A stretch of 64,000 bases of DNA, from contig OX388311.1 in assembly GCA_947579605.1 (NCBI GenBank), positions 27,592,951 to 27,656,950 on the forward strand. The letters are read 5' to 3'. Position 1 is the stretch's first letter; the number at the start of each line of letters is the position of its first letter. Under the pieces are notes generated by a model that saw only the letters and a list, made by a program, of their open reading frames with translations, searched no databases and was not told where the DNA came from. Shown in pieces: positions 9,701-24,055 of this stretch. Source of the DNA: Athripsodes cinereus. Taxonomy: Eukaryota; Arthropoda; Insecta; Trichoptera; Leptoceridae. Made by a program: the position numbers and the translations under genes.

Positions 9701-12656
9701 TTTTATAGTTTCAAGTAATATATTATTTTCTTATTGTTTCAGCTTCAACAATACACCATCATTTTAATATTATTATTAAAATAAGTCAAAGTCAATATAC
9801 TTTCAAAAGGAAAAATCGCATTTTTTTATCAGACAAAGATTGCATTTTATCGTAGTATCACAATTTATTATTATTATATATTGTTTGTATGTACTAGTGC
9901 ATCTTTTATGTACCTACATATTTATCAATATTTTTATAATTATTTGCTACACAGCATGAATGCTAAATACATATATGCATGATTGTATGAAGGCGATATT
10001 GATCCAATATTTAAATGTGCCAATATATTAAATGTTTCATTGATTGATTAAGGTTTCCTTTTTATTCTTTGTTTTAATGTATATGAATTAATAATTGTAA
10101 AAAACATACTTTTATTATTATTATCTTAAAAATATCACCCTGCACTGAGACCATAACAGCTTTTGCAGATGACCAAGGCAATCTCAGCTGGAAAAAAAAC
10201 AAAGCAAAAAGCAAGATATAGTATCATTAAAAAGAAACAACAGAATCAAAGAAGAGTCTCTGTCTCTATTGAATCTTATTTATGTAAAAGGCATAAAGCC
10301 GTGGATGAGGGAAGTAAGTAAATAAATACAGGGTAAGTTTATTCCTCCTTCCCAATGACATTGTTTTTTCCAGATATTATGAATATTATTTGATAGATTT
10401 GAAAGTCTCATAAAACAAGGTCTATTTCTACAATAAGTTTACAGTAATACCTACCCAGTGTGAAAATATACATACGATAATTATTATTATCCTCAACTGT
10501 ACACTTTAATAATACATCATTAGGCACCCATATTCCAACTGGGGGGGGGGGGAGTGCAAAATAATATATACTTATGTAATATTTATTACTATACATATTT
10601 GGATTTCATGGATCATAACTTTTCATTTACCTATTCCAATATTTTTTGCGCCTGGAGGATCTGCACCCCCTTTGTTGTCATCTGGGCACTTCTATGATAT
10701 CTTGTAACGGTGATTTTTTTTGGGTTTGTTGAAAGAGATCGCGCCTTTGCGATAAATTCGCTCCCTTCATATTGTTAATATCATGTAATTTGAATTTATT
10801 TTTATATAATATTGTGATCAATGTACAGTTTAAAATGAATAAATAAATAATAATAATATTAATAATGAATACAACTGTGATCAAAATATATTTTCATACT
10901 AGGGGCTATTATAGTATAATATATTCACCAGAAGAATTAATAATCCAATGAAAATGTGACACACTGTATAAATATTGTTCTTTGTTCACCCTAAAACAAA
11001 TTCTGAGCATGCCAGCATTATTTATTGTTTTCCATAATTCGGCGAACCATCCTCTCAGTAAACAGTATGTTGGTGAATTATCCTGTCGGTAAATTGCCCT
11101 ATCGCAGAATTGTTGTCCGTCGGTTTTCTTTTTTACTTGTATTACTTGCAGACCAATCCAGTGGATTGTAACTCATTATATATATATATATTATTATAAT
11201 CCTCAATAAGCATTATTACCGCCCAAAAGGGACATTGAAGAGAGAAGTAGTATAAAAGATTCCCACGACGGCGGTTTTGGCCGGTCGGCCCTTCAGCCCC
11301 CCCCCCCCCCAATGGCCCGCCCGTGAGGACAATTTTGGTTAACGACTCCTGAGATATCCGGGTGTGAGGTGGGTCTCTCTTCAATATCCATCGGTAAATT
11401 TTCCTAGACCCCTACTGGATAACCTATTGAAATTGACCAAAAACTCTTGATGAGTTCGTCAATATTTTGCAAGTCGTATTAGTGGCCGAATATCAGACGG
11501 CCGGATATCCTATTTAAGTTTTTGTTGGATATCCGTTAACACTATCTTATTTCCGGCATACCTAATCGCTATCTGATGAAACGACATTTTAATTTTTTAT
11601 CCCAGCGAATTTTCCGGTTTTGGCGACCACGACTGCCGCTGGTTAGAAATGTTCTGTCTATTCGGACATCTTTACGAAATCAAATAAAATTTCGTTAAAA
11701 AAATATTCACGTAGTGTTCGATGCCTCCGCAATCAATTTATCCCGCTCACCTGCTTTGTGAAGTAATTAAGTAGGTATAACATAAAACAAACTCGGAATG
11801 AATTTTCGCTTGAATACTCGTAATTTATCACGGGAAGCAATGCTTTTTTTTATGTAATCTAAGTTCAATTTGCGAATTATGATTTTGAATTTTGATTATG
11901 TTTCTATAATTACCTGACAACAAAGGTTTAAATCTTTGGACTTTTTTTCTGAGTTGATCAAAATAATATTATTTTAATAAAATTATTTATTTTTTAGTTT
12001 CAGCTACGCCAATGTAGTGACACCTATTGTGTTATAAATATAATACATTGCGCTAGATATGTACGAGTATGTACCTATCTACGAGAAAAAATCCTTGCTA
12101 CGGCTTCGTAGTCTACTGACTAAAGATGCAAATATATATATATATATATTTTAGATCTGTAACGCGACGTGAGTTTGATAAATTGAATTTTAAGTTCAAC
12201 ATTCAATAACTTATGCAAATTATTTGCAAAACATGAAATGCTACCTTTACAAGTTGGTGAATTTTCAGAGATGATTTTCCTGTACGTTACATTACGTATG
12301 TTATTTATATTATACTGGTTTAAATTATGTAGATATTTTTACTTACAAATGTTCTTATTTTTTGTGTTTGAAGACTGTATAATTTATTACATGTACCTAT
12401 TGTAAAAAGCACAAATAAAAACCATAAAAAAAATCATAAAAGTTTATGGGTAGGCGAAAATCTCAAATGCTTGAAAAATAAATACGAGGTATTGATTTAT
12501 TTCAGTGACAAATGTATCAATGATATTATGACTGCATATATTAAGAAAATAGACTTTCATAAAATTTAGAAATTTTTAGAAAATTTCCGAATATGCTAAA
12601 GAAACCAGTTAAACCAAATTATCAATATTCATCACATAAACTCATTCATTCGTGAT
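9701..12656. other. AT-rich intergenic DNA with minor repeats
   Basis: No supported gene. Homopolymer runs occur near 10543 (G) and 11298 (C). The 11325-11395 stretch (GTGAGGACAATTTTGG, then a GAGATATCCGGGTG-like segment and GGTGGGTCTCTCTTCAAT) recurs at 49780-49862 and in part at 35290-35345, so it is another interspersed repeat. A segment near 10680-10720 recurs inverted near 51395-51430. Confidence 0.5.
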
Positions 12657-12853
12657 CAGTGGGCCTAGTCAAAACAGATTTTAGCGTTACGTTTTCGTTC
12701 AAACGTGGACGACGTTGCGAGAACGTGTCAATTTTCGTAGCTACTTGTGTATTTTAGCTACGAAAATTGACGCGTTTTCGCAACGTCGGACGACGCGTCG
12801 TCCGCGTTTGAACGAAAACGTAACGCTCAAATGTGTTTTGACTAGGCCCACTG
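12657..12853. mobile_element. Hairpin MITE (family F2), 197 bp
   Basis: The ends CAGTGGGCCTAGTCAAAACA and its reverse complement bound an almost perfect palindrome (arms about 90 bp) with the inner arm CAATTTTCGTAGCTA. It lies about 0.9 kb upstream of the MFSD6 start. A second copy follows that gene at 20064-20261. No clear target duplication. Confidence 0.85.
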
Positions 12854-13763
12854 GTAAGTATCAATATTAAAATCAAGGCAAATAATTACGTTATTGAAAT
12901 TTGAAATCCTCGTTCACAAAGTGGTTTTTTTTATACGTAACGAATATAAAAACATTGCCTCTTGAAAAAAATTACGAATATAGGTAGGTACATACTATTC
13001 AAGCGAGTTTTATACCTAGTTTGTGAGTTTAGAATTTAATACCATAGGTATAATTATAAGCAGCTACTTTTCAGAGGACACTGAAGAATTAGAATAGAAA
13101 TTAGCGTTAAGATAGGAATGAAGGTGGGTATGTGCACATTACTAGGAGGTTGATAGGTACCTACAAAGTAGCAGAACAGTGTTGGTAAGTCTAGTTGGTA
13201 AGTGAGCAAGGGGTCTAATACCTAGATAACAGAGTGATGATACTATAAGACTTATCATAATGCCGTATAGAACACTTATGAGTAGAGTAGGTATCCTGGA
13301 TGCCACTGCCAGGTCCAAGTGTACCTATCTGTATGATTAAGTATTATGTATCAACGTGGACACGTCTTGTAAATGGGTCTAATATGTTTTCATTCCTAAA
13401 TTGAACAGGAGACTAAACATTTGGATTCGGTTTCAATTCGGTGAATTCAGCAGGCAGCAACACGTGTGTGTGTTCCAATCATTTTCCTTTGGGACAAGTG
13501 ATCTCGATGTGTTGCAACAATTATTATTGCCGTGTTTCGTCTATCGGGATATGATATGGAATCTCAACATGTTGCTGCCCAATAAAGTGCTACCACAGCA
13601 TCCACACGAGGTTACTAGCATCGCGTAATATTACCAAGCTTCGCTAAAGTTTAAACAAAAACAAATGTGTAGTGTTTATTTAAACAGACACACTGTGAAA
13701 AATTAACTACCAATTATGATTTCATAAAAATAAATTGTGTCGTAAAAAAATAAAATTTCCAAG
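12854..13763 (+). promoter_or_regulatory. Upstream region/5' leader of the MFSD6-like gene
   Basis: Non-coding by my reading. A 75-codon open frame at 13401-13628 has no recognisable features. Transcription start not assigned. The ATG at 13764 is preceded by TTTCCAAG, which could also be an intron end. Confidence 0.35.
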
Positions 13764-16700
13764 ATGGATGAAGAAAGCAAGAAAAAGGGGGACGATTCTT
13801 CTACAAAAATAGAAGAAGGCGAAGAAAATGGATTTCTTCGGTCCCTGGGAATTAATCCCAACTTAATAATGTTGAAAGTGACGTTGTTTGTTATGTATGG
13901 TGCTACTGCCTCTCTATTACCTTACTTGACCATTCATATGCAAAGTATAGGACTCACAGTGCCTGAAATATCTTTCGTTTATTTAGCTTTACCCTTCACC
14001 ACATTTTTAAGTCCTCCGATCACAGGTAACAGAAACGGCAAATTTGGACTTAATATTGTGGTTGTTATTTCCTATGAAAAAATATTAAATTGTTTAAATA
14101 TTCCAGGATTTCTCGTAGATAAATTCGGTCAGTACAAACCTGTGGTGATAATAACCCTGATCTTGAATGCAGTGTGTCATCATTCATTGTTGTTAATTCC
14201 ACATCAAGAGACTCCAGGAGTGATGCCTTCAGCCTATGTCATGAAACATCCCGTCTCAGGAGATATGGAGGTATGTATCGCTGTTGTGCATTCATTAGAT
14301 TTAGATTTTTACCCATCATTTATTATATTTTCTAAGAAAAACAAACCAACAATGCTCATTTCAGTTATAGTGTATACGCTCCTTGAAGAACTTTAGCAAA
14401 TTGCTAACATCCGTCTAGTGGGCAAATTAACTAATAGTGTGGATGTCATAGTGAATTATGTATGGAGATTAGTTACAATTGATAGAGATTCATTGGAGAC
14501 ACGACGAGCGATATGTGGTCGAGTAATGGTCAGGTCTAAATGTCCTAATAAGAAAAAGGGGATATTTGGAAATTGTAATCATAGTTCCCTTTTTGCGCAG
14601 ATTTGGTGGAGTCCGTGTCCGAGTAGGGAATGCCCAGAAGAAGAAAATGTAGAACTAGTATTAGGTAAATGTGAAGAACAATGTTTACTTCAGCAACCGA
14701 CTACTATGCCTCCTGTATTTACCACAACTTTCCCTACAACATACTTTATCGAAGAAAATGATATTAGTACAACAACGTTTACAACCCCAACACTTATGAC
14801 GGCTAGTGATATCAGCGATGGAACAATTACTGAAGAAACTAATACCTATTCAACATCTGACTCAACTACTGCTGAGTACACGGGAGATTTCACTGAAGAT
14901 TATACGGCCACGTCTACGAGGTAAACCTTGAAATCCTTTTGAACTAATTTGTCTCGTTATCTACGATGCAATTGACACGATCATCTGTGCCACACTATCT
15001 TTATATTACAAAGTACCTATATAGAATAACATACACATAGTTGTGTCATATGTTTTCTACTTTATTTATGTTGGTCATGAGATCTGTGTCATACAATGCA
15101 ATGATGCGAATAAATTCAATGTACAAAATAAGTGGTCCAGTAAACGCATTTAGAACCGTACAGAAAAAAATAATATTCGAAGCTGAAATTTGTTAAAATA
15201 GGATGTTCATTCCATTTTCCAGTTATTTTATAAATGAAACAATTACAACGACAGAAAAGCCCACAGACGAGGAATATGCAACATTCTTTATCATCGATAT
15301 GCATCCAGATTTGGCAGAGCCTGTTGAGCAGCTTGGGATTGAAATGGAACAGGTGATATTTAAATTGATGATATGTATTTAAAAAAAAAAAACATTTTGT
15401 GAATAGTTCATGAAGGTTAAAAAAAACAAAGATAATGTATTTTCAAAAAAAACTAATCATTTTGTGAATAGTTCATGAAGATTAAAAAAAAACAAAGATA
15501 CCCTATCAATTAAAATATTACCTATAGCAAGCTAAGCAACGGGATTATTTTGAAGTTACCTTGCGGTTTCGTGTCTCCTTCGTTCAAATATTGAAGAAAT
15601 TTTTTGGGGTGATACCTAGTACGAAGTGGTTATCAACAATGTTTCATAGATCTTATTTCCTTTTCGATCATGTATTTATTTAGTTTACCAATTCAATTTT
15701 CAGGACGAAAATGAAACTGTAACAGATTTTCGCAAACGTTTCGAGGAAAAATATTTCTGGGAAGCTGGAGTAAATGTAACAGTCTTAGATCAAGAAGATT
15801 TGCGCTGTGGAGGCTTAGTACTGAATTCCAACATTTCTTCTACTTCGGCCGCATACTATTCTTATTTGGCAAATACATGTATGGTGCAAAGATGTAACTT
15901 TAGGTTAGTAATTACAATTTGAATCTGTCGGTCCAACAAAAAAAAATAACTGTAGCATTGAAAATATACCTATACTGCAAAGTTTATTTTAAAATTTGCT
16001 CTTCTTGCATTTTAATCTCATGTTCCAGAGAAGGTGGACCAGAAATTTGCCCGCCAGATTACAAAGAAAGTGACGACACTACATTTTGGATCTATTTCTT
16101 CCTTCGATTTTTGGGTACGATAATGTTGTCTGCTGGAGTCACAATTATGGACCCTATTGCACTCACAATGATACAAAAATACGGTGGAGATTTTGGAAGA
16201 GAAAGACTCTTCTCGAGTATAGGTATGGCTATTTTTTCGCCCATTACCGGAGTTTTGATCGACATGAAAAGTAAAACAGTCGGTGAGTTTTTTTACGATA
16301 AGTTTTTTTACATTTATTTTTCTTAACCATTAAGAATTATTCCAAATATATATTTTTGTTTCAAAAAATAGCCAAATATATTATTTGGTCTTATATTTTC
16401 AGGTTACACAGACTACTCGGCAGCATTTTATACATACGATGTTCTTCTAACTATTTCTGCATTGACTGTCTTTATGATGCCTTTAGGAGCAAAAGTACCA
16501 GCCGATCATTTGTTTAGAGATCTACTTAACATTATGAAAATGCCACATGTCATTCTTTTTATATTCTTCTTATTTGCTCTTGGAAACTTTTGGGGATTTA
16601 TTGAATCGTTCTTATTTTTGTATTTGAAAGAGCTAGGAGCACCAAATTACTTATTAGGTAAGTAAGCAAATAAACCATTCAAAGGATGTGTTAAATAAAA

Positions 16701-19700
16701 CTTTGTTATGAATACATGTGGGACATTTTGGATTAAACGTAATATAATATAACAATCATAATATGAACGAAATTGTGGAACTGATCTGCTTTATTTATTT
16801 AATTGGAGTATTTCCTTCGTTTTTCAGGAATAACTGTGACAGTCGGTACACTTAGCAGTATGCCTTTCCTGTATGGGGCTGAAATAATCACTGCTAAAGT
16901 TGGCCATGTCAATGTAATCGTCATAGCCTTCTTCTCCCACGCCGCTCGCCTTGTTGGATATTCTTTCATTGAGTGAGTTCATAAAATTATTTATTTCTAG
17001 CTATCTTCACTACAATCTACAAGACCTTCACAAATATTCACTGTATACATCGTATGTTGAATAATAATACGCAGTGGTTTTGAGATAATCATATAGTGGC
17101 GAGAACATTTTTCATTTTCAGATAAAGTTCATTGAAACAAATGCGACGTATCCGTCACAGTGAGATAACTACCTATGTGATTTTGTAATCTTGAAAAATG
17201 TTAATGATTTATCTCATCATTAGATCCTAACATTATTAAATGATTGACATCCTGCCGACCTCTAATTTTTTCATATGACGAATGGAGATGTTATCAACAA
17301 AAGCACTTCGTTATACTTATACTTCATCATTATATAATGTAATATCCTATCTTATTAACTCTCAACAATTTAAACACCAATAATAAGATGTGGAAAACTC
17401 TGGCGAAGGTTTATGTAGGTGTGAATTATCCCTCATATATAGTTAATTAAAAATAATTACAGACATGTCAATAAAGTGTGAGACAAATCTAATTGGCCTG
17501 TATCTACTTACATACGTACCTATAACCTCAAAAATCATGATTAGTTTTACTTGTTTGTCATTTTCAGGATTTTTTACAGCGGAAGAATATATTTTAAGTA
17601 CATATAGGTACGTGTATGCTTTATTTTTCTTATTCAATTTCAGAAATGCTTGGTGGTGTTTTCCATTCGAAGCACTGGAGTCCTTATCTGTCCATTTGAT
17701 GTGGGTGGCAGCGGCTACGTATTGTGCGATGTTAGCTCCCAAGAACCTTCTTGCAACCTTAATCGGCGTTTTAGGGATGGCGCATTTCAGTCTTGGTAAG
17801 TATTTGTTTCTTAAATCTTAATTTTACGTCAACAATGGATTTTCCAACAAGGATCGGTATTTTTTAATCAATGTTATCATTTTCAGGTAGAGGTAGTGGA
17901 AGTTTTGCAGGTGGATTTCTTATTTCGTCCTTCGGAACTAGAGAAGCATTCAGGTATATGGGACTGGTGGCTTGCTTGGGAGGAATCTGTTATGGATTGC
18001 TGCATTATTTTTGGCTGAGGAAGATAACGCAAACATATATTGAAGAAGACGATTTGGAGGATATAGGTAAAACACAACATATGGATTATTTCAGCACAAA
18101 TATTTCAAAAAACAATCGGGGTTTGTGAGAGTCAAGTATATGATCATAGAATAAAATGAAGAATGACCCAGAAAAGTGATATTCAATTCTAATTTACGGG
18201 GAAAAATGGATAATTTTGGGTTGGTACATTGAACCTAAATACCCAAACTTTAACCAAAAACCTTTTATCCAGTTTTAAAATGTTATGTAGAAAAAATTAT
18301 GAATTTTACACAGAAATTTTTTTGAAAATAATATTACAGTGATAATGAAAGTTTAGATTTTTTATCACTCAAGCCAACTTCATTGTAAATCGGCATGTAC
18401 ATAAATATGCAAGTTCTGTAAACTGCTTGATACCAATATTGGAAAAATTGTGACCTCTTGACCCAATCCGTCTATTGAAGGTATATAATGTAGCCTAATA
18501 TTACCTTCCAGAGAATGGTGATGCAGAGAAACCATCAACAGAAGTACAACAGCCGAAAGAGGTTCCTACTGTAGTCTCCACTGAGAGACTCTCCATGATG
18601 ATTCATTACAACCCAATAGGATCTCTTACGTCTCTTCCAAGATCTTCTAGAGTAAGGGTAAGTATGAGCAGTTACATTATTTTACCAATATTTAATTAAT
18701 TAAAAGTGAATGCAGGTGTAGTTTCTCTGAAATATATAACGGGTGCAAAACAAAAAAAAAGAGATATGTAATTTCTGTTTCCTCCTTACCACATAACTTT
18801 CCAGAGTCAAGTTTCAGTGGACAGAATATACACCAAAGAGAAAACAATATTTCAATTCTCCATCTGTCCAACCTAATTTCCTAAATTCTTGGATCCTACA
18901 TGACTAATTTGTCAAAGGTGCAATTAGTATGCCTAAACTTATGAAAAATTGAATTAACACATAATTGGACTTATCCCATTAATCTTAAAATTAATAATTT
19001 TACCCTGCAAAACCTATTTCTAATTTTATTGTAAATGTAATGTAATAATTTAGTATTGTTGTCTTTCAGCTCTCTCAAGGAGACATAAATGAACTTTACA
19101 GAACCCGTAGTAATAGCACTAGAAGAAACAGCAATGTGGAGATATCTAACAAGACAACACCCAGAGGCAGTGCATCCAAAATGGATTTACTGAAATCTGC
19201 ATTAGAAATAAATCATACCAAGAACAATGTTTCAAATCCATCCCTTAGTAGACATAATGAAAGGAACAGCAACCAAAAGGTATATAAATTATTTTCTGCA
19301 AATCTATTCTGGCAAATTCCACCATTCCGGTAACCTTATTAATCATTAATTCTTCTACCATAAGGAGTTAAACATGTTACAGATGATAACTTTTCTATCA
19401 AAGCTTAACTCGTTTAAGAAGAAGAGTAAAATAAAAAAAAGTTCATCAATATCTTAGTGCAGCAAATACTTGGAGTAAATTATTTTTTTACTTAACAAAT
19501 ATTTTGTCACCACACTTAATAAAACTGCTGCTTTAAATAAGTCGACAATTCAAGAATTTATATTTACAAGAATAATAAAATAAAAAGTGAAAATAAATAA
19601 GTTTTTTTTCTTAAGTTGAATTAAAAATTGATTTCTCATAGTTTTATTGAAAAACGCAGTTAATTATCACCTCTACTTTCATTTCAGCTGGCAAACAGTG

Positions 19701-19945
19701 CACCTAAGTTAAATCAGAAGAACATATCACAACCAGCGTTATCAATATTCTCAGAACATGACAGAACTAGACGTGATTCAATTCCAGAAGAAGTAGAAGA
19801 AGAGAAATTATTATCTCAAACAACTGGTCTCACAAAAGCTGCACCAAAAAAAGGGGAGACAGCAAACATACCAAAGCCAGCAACTCGTGAAAACGAGAAA
19901 AGCAAAAGAAATAGCTGGCATTGGAATGATAATAATCCTACTTAA
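13764..19945 (+). CDS. MFSD6-like major facilitator superfamily transporter, 13 coding exons
   Basis: My splice model joins 13764-14025, 14107-14270, 14601-14920, 15223-15352, 15704-15903, 16029-16282, 16403-16657, 16828-16972, 17644-17795, 17887-18066, 18512-18657, 19070-19279 and 19688-19945. All junctions are GT/AG and stay in frame, giving 891 aa. Exon 1 holds the first membrane helices (LIMLKVTLFVMYGATASLLP, then FVYLALPFTTFL). Exons 3-5 (residues about 143-358) encode a Thr/Cys-rich loop with sequons NETI, NETV, NVTV and NISS, fitting the large extracellular loop of MFSD6. Exons 6-10 carry the remaining helices, including FWIYFFLRFLGTIML and VILFIFFLFALGNFWGF. Exons 11-13 form a polar Ser/Asn-rich tail of about 200 residues, probably cytosolic. 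The substrate is not deducible. Length exceeds vertebrate MFSD6 (about 790 aa) mainly through the tail. Alternative exons cannot be excluded. Confidence 0.85.
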
Positions 19946-20063
19946 TAATGTTGAAGTCAATTATAGCTAATTCATTTCATACATATGTTATGTTAAAGTA
20001 TAAAAATCAAACATTTCTCACTTTCACCCGATAATCAAATTTATTTCTGACTAGTTTTTTAAG

Positions 20064-20261
20064 CCTGGGCCTGTAGTCAAAACACATTTAAGCGTTACAT
20101 TTTCGTTTAAATATAGACGACGTCGCGAGAAAGTGTCAATTTTCGTAGCTAAAATATACAAATAGCTACGAAAATTGACACTTTCTTGCAACGTTGTCTA
20201 TATTCAAACGAAAACGAAACGAAAATGTAACACTAAAATGTGTTTTGACTACGGGCCCAGG
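20064..20261. mobile_element. Hairpin MITE (family F2), 198 bp
   Basis: The ends CCTGGGCCTGTAGTCAAAAC and the inverted counterpart enclose a near-perfect palindrome with CAATTTTCGTAGCTA arms, clearly the same family as 12657-12853. It begins about 120 bp after the MFSD6 stop codon and so may lie in the 3' UTR. Confidence 0.85.
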
Positions 20262-20670
20262 AGCCTTACACAAAAAGGCGTTAATGCTGCATAATATGTG
20301 CATAGAGATATATTTGGGAAACATCCACAAATATTTTAATTTTTCTTTTTTTTTAAGATATGATTTGATATTTGAGATATGATTTTATCTGTAATATCTT
20401 ACTCAGTAAATAATATATGAAAAATTTCATTACTCAGAAACATGGTCAATAGATGGGACCTTGTAGGGAAAGTATAATTTAGTTTTATCGTCTTTTTGCT
20501 GATTGAGCATAGCGGATATATAATGAACATTATACTCGAATGAAATTCAATATTGGGATTATGCCAATAATGGTATAAGCACCTACTAAACTAATGTTGT
20601 TAAATTTTATTCCAAGCCGAGATAGACAGATATCAAACACTTCAAACTTTAGTAAATTTTATATAATACT

Positions 20671-20982
20671 AGCTGACCCGGCAAACGTTGTTTTGTCATA
20701 TATTAATATCACTATTAAAAAATAGGGGTTAATGGTAGAAGGGTGAAAATTTAGGGCTGTATTTATTTTTTAATACCTCACCATAAAAAAATAAAAAATT
20801 TTGTCCAAAAAATAAAAATTTGGTGTGGACCACCCTTAACTTTTAGGGGTATGAAAAATAGATGCTGGCCAATTTTCAGCCTACCCGATAAGCACACAAA
20901 ATTTCATCAAAATCTGTCCACCTATTTCGGAGGAGTATGATAACAAACACCGTGACACGAGAATTTTATATATTAGATTATG
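20671..20982 (+). repeat. Interspersed repeat starting CTAGCTGACCCGGCAAACG
   Basis: The start CTAGCTGACCCGGCAAACGT and end CGTGACACGAGAATTTTATA match, from memory, a repeat found in many arthropod genomes. I do not assert its class. Single copy here, non-coding. Confidence 0.55.
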
Positions 20983-22984
20983 AAAACTGACAACAATTTA
21001 AATAAAGGTCAAGTAGATACACATACATAATTAAATTATTGATAAAATTGCAATATTCATTTATCAAGATTTAATATTGATGACATTCTGTTTGTTTTGT
21101 GAAGTGAGAAATATCTGTAGGTATTACTTGTAAATAAACAAAGTTATTAGTATATATTTATGAAATATTTTTCATAAGTTTAGAAAAGTAATTAGCAGTG
21201 TATTATTATAATGAATATAATATTATGTATTAACATGATAGAGTATAATAAAATAATATCATTGGAATATACGATGGAAAATAGGTAGTTTGAGCAAATT
21301 TGTGTTAAATTTATCGAGTCAATAATAATATAGAAGGAGAATAGTCATACAAATTATAATGTTGGTTAGTAAACTAGATATAAGCTGTTTCATATTGATT
21401 ATGCCAATTATTACTATTCTTGGACTATGTCAAATTGTAAATAATTGCATTTGGGCCTCGACTTTCGCATACAATCAGTTTCTGAAAGATATGTAAATGT
21501 TAATATAATGATTACTAGACAACTTATTTATGATGCACCATTTTGTGGAAAAACCAGAAAAGAATCATCATCGAAAAATGTTTGAAAGAAAAGGAAACTA
21601 ATAAAGTATAGGTAAACCAAAAACTTTATTTTGAAATAATCCTTTATCAAAATTTTATATTATTTTCAACATATTACTATATTTGTATATATATTTTATT
21701 ATTTATATAAAATATTTCATAAAGTTACAATAATACCATAACTTTACATAACGAAGGTACCTTCTTTAAAAATAGACAATTTCTTGTTGAATTCAACATT
21801 TTTTATTAGAAAGAAAAGATTTTTCTATAAATATTATGTGTTGCCAACGTGCAAAATAGTGAATTATATGAAAATTAAATATAGTCAGTGATTCGTTGAT
21901 GATACTATTCTATCAATTAATGACAAACACTGCACATTAATAAATTTTGACACTTCATATTTACTTTAAAATCAAATGCATCCGCATCTTTTTAAAACTA
22001 CCTAGATTCTATGCGAGCAAATATTTTACTAAAAAGAAAAAATGTATAAAACAACAGTACCTACTGTTCATTTTTCACACTAATAATTATATAACTCGGG
22101 AACTTCCACCAAGATAGCATAAGATTATAAAGAAAACTTTGAATGTCTGCGATTATCAAGAGTTTTCTTTACAATGTCAATTATTCTGACAAGAGTGATC
22201 GAGTTAGATAATTACCAGTATAGACAATAAATAGTTTTGTTCTTAAATACATTTCCCAAAATTCTTAAATATGTTTTTCACAATGATTTAAACGCACAAA
22301 CCCTTGAACAATTAAAAAATATTTTGCTTCTGCATACTGGTGTAATCAAATATGTACGCATATTTTAAATAATCAATAAATTTATTTGTTGATTGAAAAT
22401 CATTTGTTATTCAGAATTGTTTATTATTTATTAGAAAATGATAAACACTTTTCTACTAATGTTTTACAGTGTCTTGTAACTGGCATCAAAAATCTAGAGA
22501 GTAATATTAGGTAGGTGAGATGCGGTGGATCTGCTGGAGAAATAGATCCAAAATGAGACAGATGAACAATATGCTTTCTTAAAATATCATAGTCTAACGT
22601 TTGATTCTGACTGACAAAAGATGGCTAAAAGAAATAGACAGTGGTAGGTATTTTCTGTCCTTTATATCTCACTTAATATAGTTATTTGTTCAAATATGAT
22701 AATTTGTTGTGTTTGGAATTTTTAAAAGCAAATTACAGAAAATAATAAAAAAGCATTATGACTTTTATTTTATTCCTCCTATTGGGTTTATAAAAAAACT
22801 ATTGAAATTTACAATAATAGATAGAAATCTTTTGAGATCGAAATGTGACAGATGTATGTCATTTGAAGACATCAAAACTTAAATTATTTAACAGTACCCC
22901 ATTTCTGAAAAGATTATTTCACAACTGTATCTTAACTTATTTTGTTTAGTTCTATAACCAATGTGCAAAAAGAATAAATAATGT
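20983..22984. other. AT-rich intergenic DNA, nothing recognised
   Basis: No supported gene, RNA or repeat in either strand. Confidence 0.5.
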
Positions 22985-23232
22985 CAGAGAGTTAGGAATG
23001 TTATAAAAATTAACATTCACAATTCAGTGATGAGGCATACTCTATAAAAGGCAGGTGTTTGAAAAAATGAAGACCTTTTACATGTCAAATTCAGCGATGA
23101 GGTTTGCCACCCATCCTGAATGTCTTAATTTTTTTTTTGGCACAAAGAGGACGGCTTGCGTGTTTATTACATGCAGCTAGTCTGCTAGCTTCCCCACTTG
23201 TGGGATATTCCGTGACGGTGTAGTAGTAGTGG
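22985..23232 (+). repeat. Family T repeat
   Basis: CAGTGATGAGGCATAC...GGCAGGTGTTTGAAAA, then GATGAGGTTTGCCACCCATC, GCTTGCGTGTTTATTACATG and GTGACGGTGTAGTAGTAG: the same order of blocks as at 8170-8440. Confidence 0.7.
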
Positions 23233-24055
23233 ATGAGGACAAAATGTATGTTTATTACATGCAGATAGTCTGTAGGAATGTTGTGTAAGAAAGTACATAA
23301 CTCAACAAGGACAAAATCTCTTGGTGCCTTCGTGTGATTCTAATAGATTTTTTAAGGGTAAGAGAATATAAATAAGAAAATAGATGGTATAGTGTAAAAA
23401 GTTTATTTTGAGTCATATTTGTACAATATTTTGCTAACAACACAAATGATTCAGACTTACATATTCACTTCGGAATGTTTTAAGATTCAAAACTATAAAG
23501 ACAAACACAATGATTTTGAATGATTTACAATAAAAAATCTCATTAAAAAAGTAGTTACTAGAGATCTTTTTCCATATAAATAGTGAGTCACAGCACTAGA
23601 TTTGTAAAGAAATAAATAAAATAGAATTGAAAAATATACATGAAACAATTATATTCAATAATTGATTATTACTAATATACAAAAAGGAAATAAAGTAAAA
23701 CTGTCATAAATAATTTGTTCAGATCAAAAAAATTAAACAATATTAATCACCCCGTTTCAAAGGTCAACAACTTGATTTTTTCAAAATCAAATCACAAAAT
23801 AAAGAAAGCGATATTCTTTTAATTAGACAAGCAAAAAATTCAATAAATTTATTATGCTTTTTTTTATTAGAGGGAGCTTTATGTCTGTAGTTTTATTAAA
23901 CCAACATACCACTTCCAAGTTTTGATATAGTGTATTCCCGAATATTAGAATTTCCACTTTTTAGCTTATGGAACTGGATGGTCAATAGAATATTTAACAT
24001 AAAAGTAAAAGTTTTTCTAAAAATTGTATTAATTTCTTTTCCATTTTTTAATTTA
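23233..24055. other. AT-rich DNA, nothing recognised
   Basis: No supported feature. It ends at the TA bordering the DD41D transposon. Confidence 0.5.

Noticed and set aside
10130..10210. ITAFADDQGNLSWKK-like frame resembling the FADD motif of reverse transcriptases
   Set aside because: Only about 15 residues with stops around it; no other RT motif nearby. Could be a tiny remnant or chance.
13401..13628. 75-codon ORF upstream of the MFSD6-like gene
   Set aside because: No similarity to MFS N-termini. The ATG at 13764 begins the conserved-looking N-terminus. Likely 5' UTR or intergenic.
14418..14600. Upstream extension of MFSD6 exon 3
   Set aside because: The frame is open, but CGCAG at 14600 after a T-rich tract gives an in-frame acceptor joining exon 2 directly to the family-like IWWSPCPSRECP segment. 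Extension would add residues not typical of the family.
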